A stretch of DNA of 64,000 bases, from positions 134,467 through 198,466 of the forward strand of contig BJOX01000287.1 of assembly GCA_009731375.1 (NCBI GenBank), in the 5' to 3' direction. The notes beneath the pieces were generated by a model. It saw nothing but the letters and a program-made list of their open reading frames with translations, made no database searches and was not told where the DNA came from. The stretch's first letter is position 1. The number at the start of each line of letters is the position of its first letter. Source of the stretch: Paulinella micropora (lineage: Eukaryota > Cercozoa > Imbricatea > Euglyphida). The translations under genes were made by a program, and so were the position numbers. Positions 57,269 to 64,000 of this stretch are shown here, one piece after another.

Positions 57269-57901
57269 AAAGAAAGTGAGTTAGTGGACTGTTTGTGCGT
57301 GTATGTGTATGTCTTTCATAAGGAACCAGCAAGCGCCACGTGAAGAAGGAGGAAATCCACGGATCGAGCACTGGACCCAGTGCGAACTGAAACATATGAA
57401 GTCATTTCCAACTTGGGTCGATTAGACTGAGTTTTACATCTGCGTCTGAATAAAGGCCAGCGAGCGGTTCCATGACTTACAAACGGACATGCAGGTGGCG
57501 ATGTCTTCAAGTCCCAGCATGTGGAAACAATGCCAAGCGGTGTGAGACGTTAACTTTTTCCACGAACCACTTCGCCTAGGAAAATACAAGACAGACAGAC
57601 TGCATGGATGCAAGAAGAAATGATTTGACCATTCCTGGGCGAAGCCGCTCAACATTTGCTTTGGAGCGTGGTACGGCTTGATAACCAAATACTTCCCACA
57701 TAGCTCCTGCCACTTCCAATCCTCGCCACCCTTGGGCTTCGAAATTGAACTCGAAGAAGATCTCGGAGAGCTCTTCTTCTGAACCCCGATGTTATCCATG
57801 TGCTTTTGCTTATGTGCCTGTGCAGCTTGCGAAACAGCGTTGGAAGCCACAATAGCGAGACCTGCCACTGTTCCAGCAACCACTGCAACTCGAACAGCCA
57901 T
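53217..57901 (-). CDS. F-box-like/TBC-domain (Rab GTPase-activating) protein, eight exons
   Basis: Predicted exons are 57630-57901, 57438-57575, 56030-56096, 55688-55743, 55372-55423, 54779-54900, 54612-54657 and 53217-53618. All introns are GT-AG, phases match at every junction and the total is 1155 nt (384 residues plus TAA). The N-terminus has a hydrophobic segment ([15 protein letters not shown]), then a F-box-like motif ([20 protein letters not shown]). The TBC domain follows with the Arg finger IDKDVDR and Gln finger VGYCQGMNF, then [19 protein letters not shown] and [12 protein letters not shown] proteins accelerate GTP hydrolysis by Rab GTPases in membrane traffic; an F-box would link to SCF ubiquitin ligase. 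The stretch between Arg and Gln fingers is short, so a small exon could be missed. Confidence 0.75.
53636..54605. repeat. Intronic ACAT/ATAAC microsatellite in the TBC gene
   Basis: This tract of CATA/ACAT and ATAAC units fills most of the last intron (53619-54611). Open frames with MYVCMYV or CYVMLCYV repeats are artefacts. Confidence 0.95.
55078..55350. repeat. Intronic ACT/CAAACTA microsatellite in the TBC gene
   Basis: ACT trinucleotides are interrupted by seven CTACAAA-type 7-mers (55110-55165) and then ACTT-interrupted ACT. It lies inside the intron 54901-55371. A CAA/CAG tract at 55557-55670 fills much of the next intron (55424-55687). Confidence 0.9.
55780..56020. repeat. Intronic GATA/GTAG microsatellite in the TBC gene
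   Basis: GATA repeats with GTAG and GACA patches occupy the intron 55744-56029 between TBC exons. Confidence 0.95.
56437..57275. repeat. Intronic GATA, GTAG and GAAA microsatellites in the TBC gene
   Basis: The long intron 56097-57437 holds GATA/GGAT (56437-56670), GTAG (56741-56800) and GAAA/GGAA purine tracts (56983-57275). A short segment is duplicated within it: GCGTCTTCGGGAC then ACCAGCTTGCGAATG (about 56708-56740 and 56816-56846). No separate gene was seen in this intron. Confidence 0.9.
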
Positions 57902-58080
57902 GCCAACCTAACCAGATGAATCTTTTGTTAATGCGCGAAAACACAAGACTGGAATAATACTAGGACGAGTGGTGTTGAATTACCACGGCTTCGTACTTTC
58001 GGTCACCCATGCCTCCTGTTCCTCTTCGAAATAAGAAATATGACCACAACGAACAAGAAATAAAACAAAAAAGTGTTGCC
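57902..58080. promoter_or_regulatory. Upstream region of the F-box-like/TBC gene
   Basis: Only ~180 bp separate the gene's ATG from the flank of the DIRS element. No clear promoter motif was found. The DIRS insertion therefore sits in or near the promoter. Confidence 0.35.
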
Positions 58081-58110
58081 ACTTTAGTGGCTTATTCTAC
58101 CCGACTTTTC

Positions 58111-58373
58111 ACCTATTTTGCAACCTCAAACCGGAACGTAACAAGTGCCTGAATTTCGGTAATGATATGATCTTAAAGATGATATTTCGACAAACATATT
58201 TGTTACGTTAGCGCTGATAGTACTTGATTGGAGTATAAACTGCAACTTTTGTGGCAATACAGCCGTTCCTATACACTAAGAAATTCTTGAAAGTGGCTCA
58301 TCTTTAGCCACTCTAAATAATCCGATAAATGAAATTATGTTTGAGAACATCTAGATAAAGTTGCGACATGGTC
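58111..58373 (+). repeat. Left terminal repeat of DIRS element
   Basis: This ~263 bp segment starting ACCTATTTTGCAACCTCA is repeated in inverted orientation at 59887-60159 with a handful of differences. Confidence 0.9.
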
Positions 58374-58375
58374 GC

Positions 58376-59876
58376 GCAAATAAAAGAAGATGATTTGACG
58401 CTTCTAGTGTTCTCTTCACTTTCGCAAGTTCCTCTAACACAAGAAGAGCAATTCTTGTTCCACTATAGTTGGTCGGCCCGGGCAAGACGATTATGTGTGA
58501 GGAAGGACTTCTCTATGATTGTGACTGATCTCGCATCTGCATACTAATCGCTAAGGATGTCTGAGAATGCGAAAAAGTTTATGGGTTTTTTCCATAAGGG
58601 GAAATACTACACGTCGAATGTGATGACCTTCGGGCTCAGGAATGCGCCCTTCTGGTTCCACAAAACAACTAGATCTATGGTAACTTACCTAAGATTCTTA
58701 GGTGTACTTGTACTTGCATACCTTGATGACTTTCTATGGAGTGCAACAGAGAAGGTGATAAAGGAATTGGCAAGTTGTGTACGAACTTTTCTCAACATCC
58801 TAGGATGGGATTTGAATGAAAAATATCGATGGGAGGGAGAGTTCGTCGTAAAGCTTCTGGGAGTGATGATCAATACGAAGGAGATGACTTATGAGGTACC
58901 TGACTATAAACGGTTACTCACGCAGCGTATGTGGGCAGAGCTTATGGGTAGAGTGAATGGTGGGAACTTTATAAGGTTAGAAGAATTGGAGACGGAGGTA
59001 GGTCGAGTAGTGTCACTATCTATCGCTTTGGAGCCTGCGCAGGCGTGGACCCGCTCGCTCTATGGCTGCATCAATTCTGCGCGGGCCCGTGCGGTTGAGT
59101 ACGTGATGATTGATGCGAGTTCGGAAGCTGAGATTAAGTTTTGGGCCGATTGGTTGAGTGATGCGGCTAGATGCAAACGGCCGATAACTGATTTTGCGGA
59201 AGATATGTTTGTGCGAGTGGATACGGGTGAAATAGCCACCGGTGTCGTTTATGGGGATGACAGACTTACTATCCCACTACCAGGCGTTCTAATTGGCACT
59301 TCGTCTACATTGCGTGAGCTCCATGGTGTCATTTCGCTGCTAAGTGAGTTGAGTGAAAATATGAAACGGAAATGCGTGAGGTTCGATCTAGATTCATTGC
59401 CTGCTGTGAGGAACTTAATTAATGGTGGCGGGCCTATCCCTGTTCATAATGACATTATCAAGGAGATATGGACTACTTTGAATGCGCACGAAATTCGACC
59501 AGTTTGGAACTGGATTCCGAGGCAATTGAATTTTGAAGCGGATAGTGCATCGAAGGCTTTACAAATGACTAACCTTTATATGCGGCGGGATATTTATGAA
59601 CGTGTCATAGTCAACTCGCCTGAATTTATCAGAGAAGGGAGAAAGGTGTATGTGCCTGACCTTAATCGGATTGCTGGTGCAATTGAGTATCTGATTAATT
59701 CCCACACTGCAGCGGTGTTGATTCTACCTGTCTGGCCAGCTCGCACGTGGTGGGTGTACGTAGTGGAGTATGCTTGTAAGATACTTGACTTACCGCCGGC
59801 GGAATACACGCTACAGCCAAGTTGGAGCATGCACCCGATGTCAATCAAGCGCCCTACGTGGCCTATGACCGCTGCC
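58376..59876 (+). pseudogene. DIRS reverse transcriptase / RNase H
   Basis: The frame is readable from about 58376. Motif A appears as MIVTDLASAY, but an in-frame TAA (58545-58547) follows it directly. From ATG 58557 it is open, with FGLRNAPFWF (motif B) and LAYLDDFLW (motif C, catalytic DD). RNase H follows with FVRVDTGEIATGVVYG, ELHGVISLLSEL, VRFDLDSLPAV and WIPRQLNFEADSASKAL. The C-terminal LPVWPARTWW is typical of DIRS/Ngaro proteins. It runs into the 10-N gap, so the end is unknown. The TAA after motif A would truncate the protein unless it is a sequencing error. Confidence 0.85.
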
Positions 59877-59886
59877 NNNNNNNNNN

Positions 59887-60228
59887 GACCATGTCGCAAC
59901 TTTATCTAGATGTTCTCAAACATAATTTCATTTAGTTCGGATTATTTAGAGTGGCTAAAGATGAGCCACTTTCAAGAAATTCTTAGTGTATTTTAGGCCG
60001 GAACGGCTGTATTGCCACAAAAGTTGCAGTTTATACTCCAATCACGTACTATCAGCGCTAACGCAACAAATATGTTTGTCGAAATATCATCTTTAAGATC
60101 ATATCATTACCGAAATTCAGGCACTTGTTACGTTCCGGTCTGAGGTTGCAAAATAGGTGTTGTGTTGTGCTTTGCTCACACAAACACTATTTTGCTACCC
60201 TCTCCCTTTACCTACCTTCCCCTCCAGG
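59887..60228. repeat. Internal complementary region (ICR) of DIRS element
   Basis: 59887-60159 is the inverted copy of the left end. 60161-60228 is a perfect 68 bp inverted copy of the right end (62649-62716). Together they mirror the junction that would form if the element circularised. A 10-N gap lies immediately before it. Confidence 0.85.
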
Positions 60229-60277
60229 TAAAAGGTAAGAAGGAAAAAACAGAGGCAAAAGAAAACAATTTTATTGA

Positions 60278-61261
60278 TCATAACCGATACAGACTCCTTG
60301 AAACAGCGAGTTTCTCAGTAAAAGAATCATATATGTACACAAACACAGAATCAGATTTCCACCTACCATGCATCTTCAACAACCTCATTTCCACGCCCGC
60401 TCTGGCTGCGGCTGTACAACCTCCTTTCCGCAAGGAATGGGTGCCGTACGGTTGGGGATCAACACCTATCCTCTGTAACAACGCAGTCAAAGTATGATTA
60501 ACAGAGTTAGCTGATAAGTGACAGGGACCCACCTCAGCTCGCGATGGCCAAGCCGGAAACAACGGCGCATATGGGTTTTTCTTATGCTCATGATTTTCAA
60601 ACCATATCGTCATCCACGAAACCGCACATGGAGGCGATTTCTTGTCACTACTTATCACGATCGTGTCCCCCAATCAGTATTGGTCTGTCTTGCTCTTCTC
60701 AACATAAATAAACAAGACCCAGTCTCCCTCATACTTTTCCACCCAAACGTCTTGAACACATAGCGCCACTGCCTCTTCGCGGCGCAGGAACCCGAGAAAC
60801 ATAGTAAGAATCATAGTCATGTCCCTGATGTCACACCAGCTAGTCGGGTCCATAATGGTAATGAAACGAAGCAACATGGAGGTGGGAATAGGGATCTTCC
60901 CTATCGGAGGACGCGCCAGTCTCAAAACATACTTCTTCACCTCGTACACTAACTTGCTATGAAGCGGATTTGTAACAGAGTCAGTCATCGCATATTGACT
61001 AGAGATAGCTGATAATTTGTACTTAATAGTATTCTGTGCGTGACCCAAATGGGAAAGCAAATAGATGCAGTAAGCTGCCACTTGTTCCGGTCTCGCTGGA
61101 AATGCAGGTAATCTCATAGCTGCATTCCATCTCTCCCAGTCACGCATCGCATACGCGTATCCTTTCACAGTGTTTTGTGGTCTCGCTGCCCGAACAAAGG
61201 CTCTACAAAAATCTTCGAGTCCAGCGAGTAGCTTCGCTTCATCGCCACGGTTTTCCTCCAT
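60278..61261 (-). pseudogene. DIRS tyrosine recombinase
   Basis: The most likely start is ATG at 61261 (MEENRGDEAKLL). A core-binding part (NTVKGYAYAMRDWERW, HLGHAQNTIKYKLSAIS) is followed by the catalytic domain: first Arg in GFLRREEAVAL, Lys in EKSKTDQ, HSLRKGGCTAAA (H-x-x-R), HGRWKSDSV and a Tyr in FVYIYDS. These are the R-K-H-R-H/W-Y residues of tyrosine recombinases, which insert circular DNA by strand exchange. A single in-frame TGA (60674-60676) lies between the Lys and HxxR motifs. The gene is opposite and convergent to RT. Confidence 0.85.
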
Positions 61262-62648
61262 ATTTCGCAGTACCAATGTCCGCCCGTAATGAACCTACAC
61301 ACACGTAACAATGATAACATTCTTGCGGCGCTACAACCATATTTCAGTGTTATCCAGTACAAGTGTTATGCAGTACAGTCGAACTAAAACATAAACGCAC
61401 AATGCAAGAGCAATTCTTGTTTCGAGTGTTCTTTTATTCCCACCCGCCCACCCTTTGCTACTATGTAATCCATATGAGCTTTGTTACTTGCAAACATGAT
61501 ACGGGACGGGCTGGTCTGGGAGAAAAGACAAGTGATAAAATAAGAACTGGCGATACGGTAGTTGTGGTGCAAGTAACTGCGCTGGATGGTTGAAATTGCT
61601 TGTGAAAGGTGCTGATTTGTGTATTTGGGGAACGGGAAAAGGAACCGGGACCGATTGGAAAGTTGTCGGACTGGATCGCGTGATCACAGGTGGCGTTTTT
61701 GATAGTGACGTGGGTAGAAAGATATAATAATATTAAGGAAAAATTTCGAACAACGTACAGATTTTATGTCGGTTATGGGTCCCTGAGTATAGGAGGTGTT
61801 TCCAATTAGTAATTTAGATAGTACCTGAATTTTTGGATCGATGAATTGTTGGGTTGCTGAATGTTACGTTTGTAATATGTTGACTTTTGTTTTTGTTTTT
61901 GTTGTCATATTTTGAAAATTATTTTCGTAATCACTTTTTGTGCTATTTTTTGCCAGTACATAAACAGGCATGAGTAAAAACCGTTTAACACCTCAAGTTC
62001 AATTTAAGGACGCGTTTGAACACGGTAGAGGGTCCTGCACACATGGACAGGTTGTATTGGAAGGTCAGGTAAAGCAGTAGTACCTGTTTGTGTGAGCGCG
62101 TTGTCGGCTCGAAGCTTCAGCTGATTGATACGTAGTGCAGGTGTTGCCTATGTGAGTATGCGTTGTGGTGCCATAATATACTTTAACAAGGATTGAAGTG
62201 TGTGTATGTAGAAATATCACTGACACAGTGTGTGGATGTTCGCGAGGTCGGGGTGTAAGTGCGTGCGAGTCATTCTATTATAGAGTGGGGGATATGTTTG
62301 ACAGTGGTAGTGACTGGCTAAGGACTGCCGTTATATGGTGTGGCTGATGCTTGTTATTGTCAGGTGTCACTGTAGTTTGGATTTATATGCATCTGGAGGT
62401 GGTGTGAAGTGAGTTAGTGCATGTTCCTTATGCGTTCCTTGTGGTAGGTGTGCTGTATTGTGATATCGATGCGTAGTGTGACGATGGTAAGTATGAATCG
62501 GTGAGCATTATTACATAGAGAAACATGATTGTTGAGTGTCCGTTGTGAATTTATTTCGAGTCTAGATAGAATAGAAATAGGCAGAATTTAGGCACTTGTA
62601 GTGGTAGGATAGAAACCCCAAACCAGGTTGTTCCATAATAAGGACGAA
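61262..62648. other. Non-coding right part of the DIRS element
   Basis: No open frame with recognisable motifs was found between the recombinase start and the right terminal repeat. It could be the recombinase promoter region or a lost gag-like gene. Confidence 0.5.
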
Positions 62649-62716
62649 CCTGGAGGGGAAGGTAGGTAAAGGGAGAGGGTAGCAAAATAGTGTTTGTGTG
62701 AGCAAAGCACAACACA
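62649..62716 (+). repeat. Right terminal repeat of DIRS element
   Basis: These 68 bp, ending CAAAGCACAACACA, are perfectly complementary to 60161-60228. Confidence 0.9.
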
Positions 62717-62727
62717 GCCGACTTTTC

Positions 62728-62985
62728 TCCAGTAAGTAAGTGACAAGTTACCCACAGAAATCTGGCAGAGTGGCACATCAACATTTTTTTTCACTGGCCG
62801 GCCAGTCCATAACAACATTCAGAGAATTTTTCCGGCTTAATACTTTAGTGGCTTATTCTACCCGACTTTTCTTCCACAGCACGCAATATACCCACAAAAA
62901 TCCGACAGGGTGGCACCAAATTTTTTTCACTGGCCGACCTGTCCATAACATTTTAAACATTTTTTTCATACTCCTCTTCCTCTCC
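62728..62985 (+). repeat. Tandem pair of ~135 bp direct repeats flanking the DIRS element
   Basis: Two related units share CCCACA(G/A)AAATC, GTGGCAC and TTTTTTTCACTGGCCG then CCATAACA (about 62752-62822 and 62888-62950). A 30 bp stretch at 62842-62871 is identical to 58081-58110, the sequence just left of the element. The target or element flank is therefore duplicated. Confidence 0.65.
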
Positions 62986-63500
62986 TCTCTCTTCCTCCTC
63001 TCCTCTCCTCTCCTCTCTCTCTCCTCTCCTCTCCTCTCCTGTACTCTACTCTACTCTACTCTCTACTCTACTCTACTCTACTCTACTCTTCCCTCTTCTC
63101 CTCTCCTCTCCTCTCCTCTACTCTACTCTCTACTCTACTCTCTATTCTTACTCTTACTCTTAGCTTACTCTTACTCTTACTCTTACTCTTACTCTTACTC
63201 TTACTCTTACTCTTACTCTTACTCTTACTCTTATATTATTACTCTTACTCTTACTCTTACTCTTACTCTTACTTACTCTTACTCATACTCATACTCATAC
63301 TCATACTCATACTCATACTCATACTCATACTTACTATTACTCTTACTCTTACTCATACTCATACTCATACTCATACTCATACTCATACTCATACTCATAC
63401 TCATACTCATACTCATACTCATACTCATACTCATAGAGGAGACGAGAGAAGTGAAAAGAAGGGACGAGAAGGAGAAAGGGAAGGGGAAGGGGAAGGGGTG
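62970..63500. repeat. Microsatellite block (CTCTC, CTCTA, CTCTTA, CTCATA)
   Basis: Successive 5- and 6-mer tracts end near 63436, followed by a purine-rich GAAGGG stretch to 63500. Open frames with SYSYSY are artefacts. Confidence 0.95.
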
Positions 63501-64000
63501 TATTAAGACCGGAGGTCTAGCCTTACGAGCTCAAAGGAAAAGTAAAAAAGGAATTTAATAATTGAACACAACTGGTTCAAAACTAACCTCCACTTCTGAT
63601 ATAGAAAGGGAAGCCAGATATTTGACACGGGTCATCTGACACGATGCGTTACGTCCGTAACCTGCACAAATGCCAAAACATACCCTAAACACCAACCCAT
63701 AAGTGCAATTTCCCTTATTTAGCCATAAATTCCCAGTCACGGGAAAAATGCCAAATTTCACGGAATTTCCGTGACCTTTTTTCCAAAACTTCAAACGGTT
63801 ACTACATTTGCTGTAGAAGGATCGGGTCAACGCTATTAATGTGGGAGGTTATTCAACATGGATGCTACACAATCGTGTAATATGCATCCTAAAAACCTTC
63901 TCCACGCCGGTAAACGGTTAAGTGTAAGATATAGGTATTAAGGTCCTATGGGATCCAAGCTTCCTAGCTTTCCTCCCATATTCCTTATCCTAATATACCA
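63501..64000. other. Window end without a supported feature
   Basis: Single-copy-looking AT-rich DNA. One 91-codon minus-strand frame (63555-63830) has no recognisable motif and is not called. Confidence 0.5.

Larger units (their letters stand above)
58111..62717 (+). mobile_element. DIRS-type tyrosine-recombinase retrotransposon with opposed recombinase gene
   Basis: The plus strand carries RT/RNase H, the minus strand a tyrosine recombinase, and the two are convergent. An internal segment (59887-60228) is the reverse complement of the element's right end joined to its left end, which is the internal complementary region expected of DIRS elements. The direct repeat CCGACTTTTC is found at both sides (58101-58110 and 62718-62727). 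DIRS elements replicate via a circular cDNA inserted by the recombinase. From memory, the Volvox Kangaroo element also has an inverted recombinase gene. Stops and a gap indicate a damaged copy. Confidence 0.75.

Overview
This is nuclear DNA of a eukaryote, most likely a protist or alga. The evidence is a host gene with spliceosomal introns, several retrotransposon classes, tRNA-derived SINEs, very long microsatellites and assembly N gaps. The lineage cannot be fixed from the sequence. Most of the window is mobile DNA; only one ordinary host gene is clearly supported. Layout: 0-3.6 kb holds SINE copies with a tRNA-like head and ATT tails, broken by gaps. 3.6-4.3 kb is AT-rich with a minisatellite. 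4.3-11.3 kb is a decayed Copia-type LTR element (Gag zinc knuckle, protease, integrase, RT, RNase H). 11.3-20.1 kb is a minus-strand LINE-like element whose reading frames carry, in protein order, a ubiquitin-specific-protease-like domain, an RNase H domain, a reverse transcriptase and a restriction-like endonuclease. 20.1-32.1 kb is a very GC-rich, apparently intronless island with a macrodomain protein, a GT32-like glycosyltransferase, a secreted PKD/BspA-repeat protein, several unknown proteins and a ~900 bp minisatellite palindrome. 32.1-33.0 kb is a second, truncated copy of the Copia 3' end.

33.5-41.2 kb contains a solo-type LTR and then a minus-strand Ty3/Gypsy element (RNase H, integrase, plus unusual extra ORFs after integrase). 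41.2-50.2 kb holds two related elements bounded by a TGCCAACGTA-type inverted repeat. The larger (~7.2 kb) carries genes on both strands. A short palindrome, AAATATGNCATATTT and variants, recurs about 16 times there; in at least three places it lies inside very short introns supported by reading frame. 50.2-51.2 kb has a second solo LTR and a foldback repeat. 51.7-53.1 kb is microsatellite. 53.2-57.9 kb is an eight-exon minus-strand host gene for an F-box-like/TBC (Rab-GAP) protein whose introns are filled with tetranucleotide and trinucleotide repeats. 58.1-62.7 kb is a DIRS-type tyrosine-recombinase retrotransposon, with RT/RNase H on the plus strand, recombinase on the minus strand, and an internal complementary region that equals the reverse complement of the joined element ends. 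The last 1.3 kb is microsatellite and unassigned DNA.

The most interesting signals are the protease-RNase H-RT-endonuclease LINE, the palindrome-bearing mini-introns of the 42.9-50.2 kb element, the GC-rich gene island with its palindrome, and the DIRS element with its opposed recombinase. Many mobile-element genes carry frameshifts or in-frame stops, some at homopolymers, so part of the damage could be sequencing error. All splicing, domain and family calls were made by eye.
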